From contig CAVPWP010000020.1 in assembly GCA_963709395.1 (NCBI GenBank), forward strand, positions 186,001 to 250,000: a DNA stretch of 64,000 bases, written 5' to 3'. The notes under the pieces are model-generated. The model saw nothing but the letters and a program-made list of their open reading frames with translations, ran no database searches and had not been told where the DNA came from. Positions 7,736 through 15,563 of this stretch are shown here, one piece after another. This DNA comes from CAVPWP01 sp963709395. Its GTDB lineage: Bacteria; Pseudomonadota; Alphaproteobacteria; Rhodobacterales; Rhodobacteraceae. Both the position numbers and the translations under genes were made by a program. Position 1 is the stretch's first letter. Each line of letters begins with the position of its first letter.

Positions 7736-8041
7736 TTACCAGCTTGACTTGACGAGGCCGGGGATCTGGCCTTGCGAACCGAGTTCGCGCAGCATGATCC
7801 GGCTGACCTTGAGTTTGCGGTAATAGGCGCGCGGGCGCCCGGTGAGCTGGCAGCGGTTGTGCAGCCGCGTGGCCGAAGAGTTGCGCGGCAGCTTGGCCAG
7901 CTTCAGCTGGGCCTTGAACCGCTCTTCCATCGGCTTCGTTTCGTCGCGCGCGATCGCCTTCAGGGCCTTTCGCTTCGCGGCATACTTGTCCACCAGCTCC
8001 TGACGCTTCTTCTCGCGTTCGATCATTGCTTTCTTCGCCAT
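7736..8041 (-). CDS. rpsN: 30S ribosomal protein S14, zinc-free type
   Basis: S14 belongs to the head of the small subunit. The 101-residue sequence is the long form without the two CxxC zinc motifs (a single Cys is present), with the signature RLHNRCQLTGRPRAYYRK at about residues 59-76. It lies between rplE and rpsH as in the classical spc operon. Confidence 0.98.
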   Translation of the reverse strand: MAKKAMIEREKKRQELVDKYAAKRKALKAIARDETKPMEERFKAQLKLAKLPRNSSATRLHNRCQLTGRPRAYYRKLKVSRIMLRELGSQGQIPGLVKSSW

Positions 8042-8051
8042 GTCGAAGTCC

Positions 8052-8615
8052 TCAGCTGTTGAAAGGCATGTTGAAATGCTTCAACAGCGCCTTTGCTTCC
8101 GCGTCGGTCTGCGCGGTGGTGACGATGATGATGTCCATGCCCCAGACCTCGTCGACCTTGTCGAAGTCGATCTCGGGGAAGACGATGTGCTCTTTCAGGC
8201 CCATGGCGTAGTTGCCGCGGCCATCGAACGAGGCTCCGGAAACGCCGCGGAAGTCCCTCACCCGGGGCATTGCCACGGTGATGAGACGGTCGAGGAATTC
8301 ATACATCCGGTCGCCGCGCAGGGTCACCTTGGCGCCCAGCGGCATCTCTTCGCGGACGCGGAAGCCTGCGATCGACTTCTTGGCCTTGGTCACGACGGCC
8401 TTCTGCCCGGCGATCGTGGTCAGGTCTTCCTGGGCCGACTTGGCCTTCTTGGAGTCCCGGACCGCTTCGGCGCCGCAGCCGATGTTCAGCACGATCTTGT
8501 CGAGCCGCGGGATCTGCATGTCGTTCTTGTAGCCGAACTCTTCCTTCAGAGCCGGCTTGATGCTGTCCCGGAAATGCGCCTTCAGGCGCGGGGTGTAGGT
8601 TGCTGCGTCAAGCAT
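8052..8615 (-). CDS. rplE: 50S ribosomal protein L5
   Basis: L5 binds 5S rRNA and P-site tRNA. The 187-residue protein has LDKIVLNIGCGAEA at about residues 38-51 and the FPEIDFDKVDEVWGMDI block at about 148-164, both family signatures. Its ATG overlaps the rplX stop by one base (TGATG), so translation is coupled. Confidence 0.98.
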   Translation of the reverse strand: MLDAATYTPRLKAHFRDSIKPALKEEFGYKNDMQIPRLDKIVLNIGCGAEAVRDSKKAKSAQEDLTTIAGQKAVVTKAKKSIAGFRVREEMPLGAKVTLRGDRMYEFLDRLITVAMPRVRDFRGVSGASFDGRGNYAMGLKEHIVFPEIDFDKVDEVWGMDIIIVTTAQTDAEAKALLKHFNMPFNS

Positions 8616-8920
8616 CAGATCACGTCCCCCGTGGTCTTGGCAAAGCGCACCTTCTTGTCGCCGTCGATACGGAACCCGACGCGGGTCGCCTTGCCGTTCT
8701 TGTCAACAAGCGAGAGGTTCGACAGGTCGATGGGCATGGCCTGCGGAATGCGCCCCCCCTGCGAGCTTGCGCTTTGGCGGGTGTGGCGGATGGCGATGTT
8801 CACGCCGTCCACGATGGCCTTGCCGTCCTTGGGCATGACGCGGGTGACTTCACCCGTCTTGCCCTTGTCCTTGCCGGCCAGCACGACGACCTTGTCGCCC
8901 TTTTTCAGTTTGGCAGCCAT
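8615..8920 (-). CDS. rplX: 50S ribosomal protein L24
   Basis: L24 initiates assembly of the large subunit. The start is ATG 8920 (MAAKLKKGDKVVVLAGKDKG), giving 101 residues with the KOW motif GDKVVVLAGKDKGKTGEV at residues 8-25. It overlaps the rplN stop by one base (TGATG) and the rplE start by one base, so rplN-rplX-rplE are translationally coupled. Confidence 0.97.
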   Translation of the reverse strand: MAAKLKKGDKVVVLAGKDKGKTGEVTRVMPKDGKAIVDGVNIAIRHTRQSASSQGGRIPQAMPIDLSNLSLVDKNGKATRVGFRIDGDKKVRFAKTTGDVI

Positions 8921-9288
8921 CAGAGCACCTCCGGAGCCAGCGAGATGATCTTCATGAAGTTCTTCGCGCGCAGTTCGCGCACGACGGGTCCGAAGATACG
9001 GGTGCCGATCGGCTCGTTCTGGTTGTTGAGGATGACGGCGGCGTTCCGGTCGAAGCGGATCGCGGTGCCGTCCTCGCGGCGCACTTCCTTGGCGGTACGC
9101 ACGACGACGGCCTTGCGGACGTCGCCCTTCTTGACGCGGCCACGCGGGATCGCTTCCTTGACCGACACCACGATGATGTCGCCCACGGATGCGTATTTCC
9201 GCTTCGAGCCGCCGAGGACCTTGATGCACTGAACCCGGCGAGCGCCGGAGTTGTCAGCCACATCCAGATTGGTCTGCATCTGGATCAT
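8920..9288 (-). CDS. rplN: 50S ribosomal protein L14
   Basis: L14 forms inter-subunit bridges and binds the silencing factor RsfS in other bacteria. The 122-residue protein begins MIQMQTNLDVADNSGARR and carries the signature GTRIFGPVVRELR at about 97-109. It lies 74 bp after rpsQ. Confidence 0.98.
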   Translation of the reverse strand: MIQMQTNLDVADNSGARRVQCIKVLGGSKRKYASVGDIIVVSVKEAIPRGRVKKGDVRKAVVVRTAKEVRREDGTAIRFDRNAAVILNNQNEPIGTRIFGPVVRELRAKNFMKIISLAPEVL

Positions 9289-9362
9289 TTGGTTTCTCCC
9301 GACCTTTGGGGGCTGTTCTGTTCTGGGCCCCCAGGGTTTCGATCAAACCGGGTGTCGCGCGC

Positions 9363-9596
9363 CTAGACGGCGGTCACGACCTCCCAGCGTTTGGTTTTCG
9401 AGATCGGCGCACATTCCTGGATACGGACGGCGTCGCCGGTCTTGAATTCGTTCTTCGGGTCATGCGCCCGGTACTTCTTGGACTTCCGAACGGTCTTCTG
9501 AAGAAGCGGGTGCTTGAAGCGGCGTTCCACCAGAACGGTGACGGTCTGGTCGTTCTTGTCGCTGGTGACGGTGCCGGTGAGGATACGTTTGGGCAT
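9363..9596 (-). CDS. rpsQ: 30S ribosomal protein S17
   Basis: S17 is a primary 16S rRNA-binding protein. The 77-residue protein begins MPKRILTGTVTSDKNDQTV and has the family's RKSKKYRAHDPKNEFKTGD segment at about 39-57. Four bases separate it from rpmC. Confidence 0.97.
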   Translation of the reverse strand: MPKRILTGTVTSDKNDQTVTVLVERRFKHPLLQKTVRKSKKYRAHDPKNEFKTGDAVRIQECAPISKTKRWEVVTAV

Positions 9597-9600
9597 GGTC

Positions 9601-9810
9601 TCAGGCCTCCGACGCGGCAGCGGCGGCCGCCTTTTCGTTCAGGATCGTCTTCACGCGCGCCACATCGCGGCGCACGGCGCGCATGCGCGCGGTGCTTTCC
9701 AGCTGGTTGGTGGCCTGCTGAAAGCGCAGGTTGAAGGCTTCTTTCTTGAGCGCGGCCAGCTGATCACGCAGCTGATCGGGCGTCTTGTCACGCAGTTCCG
9801 TGGCGTTCAT
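9601..9810 (-). CDS. rpmC: 50S ribosomal protein L29
   Basis: L29 lies at the exit of the peptide tunnel with L23. The 69-residue protein begins MNATELRDKTPDQLRDQL, has the conserved KEAFNLRFQQATNQLE at about 24-39, and ends in an alanine-rich tail. Normally it follows rplP directly; here rplP and rpmC are separated by about 1.2 kb with a terminator, a hydrolase gene and a new promoter, so rpmC is the first gene of its own unit. Confidence 0.97.
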   Translation of the reverse strand: MNATELRDKTPDQLRDQLAALKKEAFNLRFQQATNQLESTARMRAVRRDVARVKTILNEKAAAAAASEA

Positions 9811-9895
9811 CGCCTGTCTTCCTTTTCAACAATCACGAGGGCGCCCCGTTCGGACGGGTCACGCTGATTCCCGTGGAGTTCGTGAATGAACGCGG

Positions 9896-9924
9896 CAGAT
9901 ACGCGGAGTGCGCGGGGAACGCAA
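9896..9924 (-). promoter_or_regulatory. Candidate promoter for the rpmC-to-rpmD ribosomal unit
   Basis: On the minus strand TTGCGT (9924-9919), within CTTGCG which is common in alphaproteobacterial -35 boxes, is 17 bases from TATCTG (9901-9896). Start of transcription would be near 9889, about 80 nt before rpmC. It lies just behind the alpha/beta hydrolase stop, in the position needed to restart transcription. Confidence 0.6.
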
Positions 9925-9968
9925 GCCCCCGGTGAGGATTTATGGCACCGCCGTCGCGCCCGGACCCG

Positions 9969-10847
9969 TCAATCCGCGTGTGCGTCGAAATACGCGATGG
10001 TCGCTGCGATCATCGCTTCGAGCGTTTCGTCGGTCGTGAAGACGTTGAACACATGGTCCATCTCGGCAATCCAGAGCTCTTCCGGGCCTTCATGCGCGGC
10101 AATCAATACGTCTGCCGATTCCGGCAGGACGGTGTCGTCGAGACTGCCCTGCGCCACGAAAAGCGGCCCGGCATAATCCGCGATCTCCGCGCCTGGATCG
10201 AACGTGGCAACGCCGTCGAAGAACGCGCCCTTCAACTCGATTTCGGCGCCCCAAGGCAGAGCCACGGTATAGACCGCATCGGGCGCGCCCGTTGCCGCGA
10301 CCTCGAGCATGTCCTGCCCCAACAGCCCGCCAAAGCTTTCTCGCGGCATCGAGGCCGCCGCCCAAAGTGCGACGGCGTCCGGCACGTCGGACCGGCCCGC
10401 CGCCGCAGTGGCGACAAGCCCGCCCTGGCTCCAGCCGATCAGGAAGATGTCGTCGCCGTCGACGCCATCAAGTTCCGAAAGGTAGGTGAGTGCGGCCAGC
10501 GCATCGGCTGTCTGCCCCTCGAAAGTCGTGTCGGCGAAGGTCAGATCCGCGAGGCTCTCTCCTGAACCGCGAAAGTCGATCCGAAGGCTCGCGTATCCGG
10601 CCTCAGCAAGGCGCGCTGCCGTGCGGGCGAAGACGCCTTCCGGCACACTCTCTGTCTGAAGCTCGTCCCGGCTGCCGGTGAAGCCGTGAAGCAGAAGGAC
10701 CACCGGCGGGGCCTCACCATCGGGCATCGACAGAGTGCCGATGATGTCGCCGCCGGGCGACGGGATGGTCACCGTTTCTTCTGCGGCAAGCAAAGCGAAG
10801 GGGACGAGGCACAGGAAAGATGCAGTGGCGAGAAGACGCTGTGTCAT
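9969..10847 (-). CDS. Alpha/beta hydrolase with signal peptide
   Basis: A 292-residue protein whose first 20 or so residues (MTQRLLATASFLCLVPFALLA) form an export signal, so it is probably periplasmic. The mature part is a serine hydrolase: oxyanion segment LLLHGFTG at about 52-59, nucleophile elbow GWSQGG with Ser140, a likely acid in QGSLDDTVLPES, and the catalytic His in the MDHVFNVF motif near the C-terminus. The fold resembles dienelactone-hydrolase-like and prolyl-oligopeptidase-like esterases; the substrate is unknown. A TTG start 63 bases further upstream would spoil the signal peptide. The gene interrupts the S10/spc ribosomal order between rplP and rpmC. Confidence 0.88.
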   Translation of the reverse strand: MTQRLLATASFLCLVPFALLAAEETVTIPSPGGDIIGTLSMPDGEAPPVVLLLHGFTGSRDELQTESVPEGVFARTAARLAEAGYASLRIDFRGSGESLADLTFADTTFEGQTADALAALTYLSELDGVDGDDIFLIGWSQGGLVATAAAGRSDVPDAVALWAAASMPRESFGGLLGQDMLEVAATGAPDAVYTVALPWGAEIELKGAFFDGVATFDPGAEIADYAGPLFVAQGSLDDTVLPESADVLIAAHEGPEELWIAEMDHVFNVFTTDETLEAMIAATIAYFDAHAD

Positions 10848-10955
10848 GGCAGGGATTCCATCGGATGCGGGAACTGCATCGACGATTTCCCGTTCGCGAA
10901 CGCCAGTCAATCGTCTTGTGGGTTAGCTCGCCACTGCCACAAGGTCCTGCCGCAG

Positions 10956-10988
10956 AAAGAAAACCCCCGCCGAAGACATCGGCGGGGG
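10956..10988 (-). terminator. Strong, probably bidirectional terminator behind rplP
   Basis: A 10-bp perfect stem (CCCCCGCCGA 10964-10973 with TCGGCGGGGG 10979-10988, 5-base loop AGACA) is followed on the minus strand by TTTTCTTTC. It lies 31 bp behind rplP and would end the rpsL-to-rplP unit. On the plus strand it is followed by CCTTTATTTCTG, so it may also work in that direction. Confidence 0.85.
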
Positions 10989-11019
10989 CCTTTATTTCTG
11001 TCACGCGGGTCGCAGGATC

Positions 11020-11433
11020 TTACCAGTCCTCGCGGACCACCGTGCGGGTCTTGATCGGCAGCTTCATCGCGGCAAGGCGCAGGGCCTCGCGCGCGGTCTG
11101 CTCGTTCACGCCGTCGATCTCGAACATGATCCGGCCGGGCTTGACCTTGGCCGCCCAGAAATCGACCGATCCCTTGCCCTTGCCCATACGGACTTCGGTG
11201 GGCTTCGACGTCACCGGCGTATCCGGGAAGATCCGGATCCAGACGCGGCCCTGGCGCTTCATGTGGCGCGTCAGGGCACGGCGTGCGGCTTCGATCTGAC
11301 GCGCGGTGACGCGCTCGGGCTCGACCGCCTTCAGGCCGAACGACCCGAAGTTCAGATCCGATCCGCCCTTCGCCTCGCCGTGGATACGGCCCTTGTGAAG
11401 CTTGCGGAATTTCGTGCGCTTTGGTTGCAGCAT
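11020..11433 (-). CDS. rplP: 50S ribosomal protein L16
   Basis: L16 organises the A-site tRNA region of the large subunit. The 137-residue protein begins MLQPKRTKFRKLHKGR and contains the signatures around RMGKGKGSVDFWAA (about 80-93). It is normally followed by rpmC; here a terminator follows at once. Confidence 0.98.
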   Translation of the reverse strand: MLQPKRTKFRKLHKGRIHGEAKGGSDLNFGSFGLKAVEPERVTARQIEAARRALTRHMKRQGRVWIRIFPDTPVTSKPTEVRMGKGKGSVDFWAAKVKPGRIMFEIDGVNEQTAREALRLAAMKLPIKTRTVVREDW

Positions 11434-11445
11434 CTCGTTTCCTCC

Positions 11446-12162
11446 TTAGCGGTCGCGGCGCGGGCCGCCGGCACCGCGGGGCGCTGGGCCGTCCTGGATT
11501 TCCTGCTGGCGACGGTCGCGCGCACTGGGATCGTGCTCGAGAATTTCGCCTTTGAAGATCCAGACCTTGATGCCGATGATGCCATAGGGCGTCGACGCTT
11601 CGGCAAGGGCATAGTCGATGTCGGCGCGCAGGGTGTGCAGCGGTACGCGGCCTTCGCGGTACCATTCGGTCCGCGCGATCTCGGCGCCGCCAAGGCGGCC
11701 CGCGACGTTCACCCGGATGCCCAGGGCACCCATGCGCATGGCGTTCTGGACCGACCGCTTCATCGCGCGGCGGAACGAGACCCGGCGCTCGAGCTGCTGG
11801 GCGATGCTTTCGGCCACCAGGGCGGCGTCAAGCTCGGGCTTGCGCACCTCGACGATGTTGAGGTGCAGCTCGCTGTCGGTCATCGCGGCAAGCTTCTTGC
11901 GCAGCGTCTCGATGTCCGCACCCTTCTTCCCGATGATGACGCCGGGACGGGCGGTGTGGATCGTGACGCGGCACTTGCGGTGCGGACGCTCGATGATGAT
12001 CTTCGAGACGCCGGCCTGCTTGCACTCTTCCTTGATGAACTCGCGCATCTTGAGGTCTTCGAGCAGAAGATCGCCGTAGTCCTTGGTGTCGGCGTACCAG
12101 CGGCTGTCCCAGGTGCGGTTCACCTGGAGGCGCATGCCGATCGGATTGACTTTCTGACCCAT
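11446..12162 (-). CDS. rpsC: 30S ribosomal protein S3
   Basis: S3 helps form the mRNA entry channel and its helicase activity. The start is ATG 12162 (MGQKVNPIGMRLQVNRTWDS), giving 238 residues. The KH domain contains HTARPGVIIGKKGADIETLR at about 52-71. The start overlaps the rplV stop by one base (TAATG). The C-terminus is basic and rich in Arg, as in related alphaproteobacteria. Confidence 0.98.
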   Translation of the reverse strand: MGQKVNPIGMRLQVNRTWDSRWYADTKDYGDLLLEDLKMREFIKEECKQAGVSKIIIERPHRKCRVTIHTARPGVIIGKKGADIETLRKKLAAMTDSELHLNIVEVRKPELDAALVAESIAQQLERRVSFRRAMKRSVQNAMRMGALGIRVNVAGRLGGAEIARTEWYREGRVPLHTLRADIDYALAEASTPYGIIGIKVWIFKGEILEHDPSARDRRQQEIQDGPAPRGAGGPRRDR

Positions 12163-12542
12163 TACGCTTGCTCCTCGACCTGGCGGACGGTGATGGTGAG
12201 TTCCGAGAACGGCTTGACGATCTTGCCGAACCGGCCGCGCGCCCGCGGACGGCCGCGCTTCATCACGAGGTTCTTGCCGACATAGGCTTCGGCCACGATC
12301 AGTTCGTCCACGTCCAGGTTGTGATTGTTCTCGGCGTTGGCGATCGCGGATTGCAGGCACTTGCGCACGTCCTGCGCGATCCGCTTCTTCGAGAAGGTCA
12401 GATCGGCCAGCGCCTTGTCGACCTTCTTGCCACGGATCATCGCCGCCACGAGATTGAGTTTCTGCGGGCTGGTGCGAAGCATCTTCGCTTTCGCCATCGC
12501 CTCGTTTTCCGCCACGCGGCGGGGATTCTTATCCTTGCCCAT
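12162..12542 (-). CDS. rplV: 50S ribosomal protein L22
   Basis: L22 reaches into the nascent-peptide tunnel. The 126-residue protein carries a short N-terminal extension (GKDKNPRRVAENEA) before the core LRTSPQKLNLVAAMIRGKKV at about 22-41, and the tunnel loop RPRARGRFGKIVKPFS at about 98-113. It is three bases from rpsS. Confidence 0.98.
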   Translation of the reverse strand: MGKDKNPRRVAENEAMAKAKMLRTSPQKLNLVAAMIRGKKVDKALADLTFSKKRIAQDVRKCLQSAIANAENNHNLDVDELIVAEAYVGKNLVMKRGRPRARGRFGKIVKPFSELTITVRQVEEQA

Positions 12543-12545
12543 GGC

Positions 12546-12824
12546 TTACTTCCTTTTCGCTTTCTTGTCGGCCGCGTGACCGTAGTAGGTCCGCGTCGGC
12601 GAATACTCACCGAACTTCTGGCCGATCATGTCCTCGGTCACGTTGACCGGGATATGCTTCTGACCGTTATACACGCCGAAGGTGAGACCCACGAACTGCG
12701 GCAGGATCGTCGACCGGCGCGACCAGATCTTGATGACTTCGTTGCGGCCCGAGTTCCGCGACTTCTCCGCCTTCTTGAGGACGTAGCTGTCGACGAACGG
12801 GCCCTTCCATACTGAGCGGCTCAT
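12546..12824 (-). CDS. rpsS: 30S ribosomal protein S19
   Basis: S19 pairs with S13 in the head of the small subunit. The 92-residue protein begins MSRSVWKGPFVDSYVLKK and has the family signature around KHIPVNVTEDMIGQKFGEYS at about 56-75. It lies three bases from rplB and rplV. Confidence 0.98.
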   Translation of the reverse strand: MSRSVWKGPFVDSYVLKKAEKSRNSGRNEVIKIWSRRSTILPQFVGLTFGVYNGQKHIPVNVTEDMIGQKFGEYSPTRTYYGHAADKKAKRK

Positions 12825-12827
12825 GGA

Positions 12828-13670
12828 TCAGCGCCCTTTCTTCTTGGCGTGACGCGAGCGGATGATCAGCTTTTGCGACGCCTTGTTCTTGTTGCGGGTA
12901 CGAGTGCCCTTCGTGTCCTTGCCCCAGGGGGTGACCGGGTGCCGGCCGCCCGAGGTGCGGCCTTCGCCGCCGCCGTGCGGGTGGTCGACCGGGTTCATAA
13001 CGACACCGCGCACCGACGGCCGCTTGCCGAGGTGACGGTTGCGTCCCGCCTTGCCGAGGTTCTGGTTCGAGTTGTCGGGGTTCGAGACCGCGCCAACCGT
13101 GGCCATGCATTCCTGGCGCACCAGCCGAAGCTCGCCCGACGACAGCCGGACCTGGGCATAGCCGCCGTCACGGCCGACGAACTGGGCATAGGTGCCCGCC
13201 GCACGGGCCATCTGGCCGCCCTTGCCGGGCTTCAGCTCGATGTTGTGAACGATGGTGCCGATCGGCATGCCCGAAAACGGCATCGCGTTGCCGGGCTTCA
13301 CATCGACCTTCGCGCCGGCGACGATCTTGTCGCCCACGGCCACTCGCTGCGGTGCAAGCACATAGGCCTGCTCGCCATCGGTGTACTGGATCAGGGCGAT
13401 GAAGGCGGTACGGTTGGGATCGTATTCGATCCGGACGACCACTGCTTCCATGTCCCGCTTGGTGCGCTTGAAGTCCACCACGCGATAAAGACGCTTCGCC
13501 CCGCCGCCCTTGCGGCGCATCGTGATCCGTCCGGTGTTGTTCCGGCCGCCGTTCTTGGTCAATCCCTCGGTGAGGCTCTTGACCGGGCGTCCTTTCCAAA
13601 GCTCCGAACGGTCGATCAGAACCAGCCCGCGCTGGCCAGGCGTCGTCGGCTTGTACGACTTGAGTGCCAT
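12828..13670 (-). CDS. rplB: 50S ribosomal protein L2
   Basis: L2 is needed for subunit association and peptidyl transfer. The 280-residue protein has the C-terminal signature VMNPVDHPHGGGEGR at about 225-239, containing the conserved histidine (His231) linked to peptidyl-transferase function in E. coli studies. It is preceded by a 102-bp gap with two hairpins, the longest gap inside the S10 segment. Confidence 0.98.
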   Translation of the reverse strand: MALKSYKPTTPGQRGLVLIDRSELWKGRPVKSLTEGLTKNGGRNNTGRITMRRKGGGAKRLYRVVDFKRTKRDMEAVVVRIEYDPNRTAFIALIQYTDGEQAYVLAPQRVAVGDKIVAGAKVDVKPGNAMPFSGMPIGTIVHNIELKPGKGGQMARAAGTYAQFVGRDGGYAQVRLSSGELRLVRQECMATVGAVSNPDNSNQNLGKAGRNRHLGKRPSVRGVVMNPVDHPHGGGEGRTSGGRHPVTPWGKDTKGTRTRNKNKASQKLIIRSRHAKKKGR

Positions 13671-13695
13671 GCTTTCTGTCTTCCGTCTGCTTCGT

Positions 13696-13754
13696 GCCCC
13701 GGCGGACCCGGGGCGGTTTCAAACAATCGCGGCCCCCGAAAAAGTCCGGGGGCC
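13696..13754 (-). promoter_or_regulatory. Two hairpins in the rplW-rplB gap
   Basis: The 102-bp gap between rplW and rplB contains two strong inverted repeats: GGCCCCCG/CGGGGGCC (13731-13738 and 13747-13754) and GCCCCGG/CCGGGGC (13696-13702 and 13708-13714). On the minus strand neither is followed by a T-run long enough for an intrinsic terminator. They may be an attenuator, an RNA-processing site or a ribosomal-protein binding structure; I cannot tell which. Confidence 0.4.
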
Positions 13755-13772
13755 GAAAGATGCCGCTCTCTA

Positions 13773-14069
13773 TTAGAGACCGGTTGTCACGTCAATCGTG
13801 TTGCCCTCTTCGAGCGTCACGTAGGCTTTCTTGACGTCCTTCCGCTTGCCCTTGATGCCGCGGAAGCGCTTGGTCTTGCCCTTGGTGACGGTCGTGTTCA
13901 CGGCCTTCACCTTGACGCCGAACAGCGCCTCGACCGCATCCTTGATCTGCGGCTTGTTGGCGTCGATCGCCACTTCGAAGACCACGGCGCCATGTTCGGA
14001 CGCCATCGTGGCCTTCTCGGTGATGATCGGCTTGCGGATCACGTCGTAGTGTTCGGGTTTCGCGCTCAT
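13773..14069 (-). CDS. rplW: 50S ribosomal protein L23
   Basis: L23 at the tunnel exit is the docking site for trigger factor and SRP. The 98-residue protein has the conserved IRKPIITEKAT near residues 11-21 and the rRNA-contacting KGKTKRFRGIKGKRKDVKKA at about 63-82. It overlaps the rplD stop by four bases. Confidence 0.97.
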   Translation of the reverse strand: MSAKPEHYDVIRKPIITEKATMASEHGAVVFEVAIDANKPQIKDAVEALFGVKVKAVNTTVTKGKTKRFRGIKGKRKDVKKAYVTLEEGNTIDVTTGL

Positions 14070-14686
14070 TTCAGACGAGCCTCCAGAGCTTCGACACCCG
14101 CCTTCGTGATCACCAGGGTGTCACGCTTGAGGATGTCATAGACATTGGCGCCCATCGACGGCAGCACATCCAGATCCTGGATGTTGGCGGCGGCACGGGC
14201 GAAATTCTCGTTCACCTCGGCCCCGTCGATCACGAGCGCGCGCTTCCAGCCCAGGTTCTTCATGGCCTTCGCCAGCGTCGAGGTCTTGGCTTCGGCCAGG
14301 TCCGCCGTGTCGATCACGACAAGGTTCCCGGTCGCGGCCTTCGACGACAACGCGTGCTTGAGACCCAGCGCCCGGAACTTCTTGGGCAGATCATGGGCGT
14401 GGCTGCGCGGGGTCGGGCCCTTGTAGACGCCACCCTTGCGGAAGATCGGCGCGTTCCGGTCACCGTGGCGTGCGCCGCCGGTGCCCTTCTGGCGATAGAT
14501 CTTCTTGGTCGAGTAGCTGGTCTCGGACCGGGTCTTGACCTTGTGCGTGCCGGCCTGCGCCTTGGCGCGCTGCCAGCGGACCACGCGGTGAAGGATGTCG
14601 GCGCGCGGCTCGAGACCGAAGATCTCGTCGCCGAGATCGACCGAACCGGCCTTCCCGCCGTCCAGTTTGATCACGTCGAGTTTCAT
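14066..14686 (-). CDS. rplD: 50S ribosomal protein L4
   Basis: L4 lines the peptide tunnel and in E. coli represses the S10 operon. The 206-residue protein has the tunnel loop with RQKGTGGARHGDRNAPIFR at about 65-83. It overlaps rplC and rplW by four bases each, so rplC-rplD-rplW are translationally coupled. Confidence 0.97.
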   Translation of the reverse strand: MKLDVIKLDGGKAGSVDLGDEIFGLEPRADILHRVVRWQRAKAQAGTHKVKTRSETSYSTKKIYRQKGTGGARHGDRNAPIFRKGGVYKGPTPRSHAHDLPKKFRALGLKHALSSKAATGNLVVIDTADLAEAKTSTLAKAMKNLGWKRALVIDGAEVNENFARAAANIQDLDVLPSMGANVYDILKRDTLVITKAGVEALEARLK

Positions 14687-15549
14687 TCCTCACCGTCCTT
14701 CTTCTCTTCGCCCGACTCGACAGTGTCGTCGGCGGCGATATCGGCCTCGGCTTCCTTGAGCGCAGCCTCCTCGGCCGCGGCCTGCTCGGCGGCAAGGCGC
14801 TTGGCTTCGGCTTCGGCTTCGGCGGCGGCCTGCGCCGCGGCTTCTTCGGCGGCGCGGGCGGCTTCAGCGGCAGCCGACTTGAGCGCCGCGGGCAGGATCA
14901 CGTTCTCGGGCAGCGGCTTCTTCACCGCGTCCTTGAGCGTCACCCAGCCACCCTTCGATCCGGGCACGGCGCCCTTGACCATGATGAGGCCACGGTCGGC
15001 GTCGGTGCGAACGACCTGCAGGTTTTGCGTGGTCACGCGGGCGGCGCCCATGTGACCGGCCATCTTCTTGCCCTTGAACACCTTGCCGGGGTCCTGACAC
15101 TGGCCGGTGGAGCCATGCGAGCGGTGGCTGATCGACACCCCGTGCGAGGCACGAAGCCCGCCGAAGTTGTGCCGCTTCATCGCACCCGCAAAGCCCTTGC
15201 CGATCGAAACACCGGTAACGTCGACGAACTGACCCTCGAAGTAATGGTTGGCGGTGATTTCCTCGCCCACCGGGATCAGGTTGTCGGGGTCGACGCGGAA
15301 CTCGGCGATCTTGCGCTTGGGTTCCACCTTTGCAACGGCGAAATGGCCGCGCATCGCCTTCGACACGCGCTTGGCCTTCGCGGTGCCCGCCCCAAGCTGG
15401 ACGGCCGAATAGCCGTCCTTCTCGGGCGTGCGGTTGGCGACGACCTGCAGCCCGTCAAGCTGCAGAACGGTCACCGGCACCTGCCGTCCGTCTTCCATGA
15501 ACAGCCGGGTCATGCCCAGCTTCTTGGCGATCACTCCGGAACGCAGCAT
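14683..15549 (-). CDS. rplC: 50S ribosomal protein L3 with long alanine/glutamate-rich C-terminal extension
   Basis: L3 is a primary assembly protein near the peptidyl-transferase centre. The core (about residues 1-220) is typical, with the signature around GFAGAMKRHNFGG (about 119-131). After that the protein runs on for about 65 residues of nearly pure Ala, Glu, Lys and Asp, ending EEKKDGEE, so the total is 288 residues against about 209 in E. coli. The extension is predicted to be a charged helix followed by an acidic disordered end. Related alphaproteobacteria have extended L3 proteins, but the length should be compared. The TGA overlaps rplD. Confidence 0.97.
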   Translation of the reverse strand: MLRSGVIAKKLGMTRLFMEDGRQVPVTVLQLDGLQVVANRTPEKDGYSAVQLGAGTAKAKRVSKAMRGHFAVAKVEPKRKIAEFRVDPDNLIPVGEEITANHYFEGQFVDVTGVSIGKGFAGAMKRHNFGGLRASHGVSISHRSHGSTGQCQDPGKVFKGKKMAGHMGAARVTTQNLQVVRTDADRGLIMVKGAVPGSKGGWVTLKDAVKKPLPENVILPAALKSAAAEAARAAEEAAAQAAAEAEAEAKRLAAEQAAAEEAALKEAEADIAADDTVESGEEKKDGEE

Positions 15550-15563
15550 TGTTCTGCCCTCCC

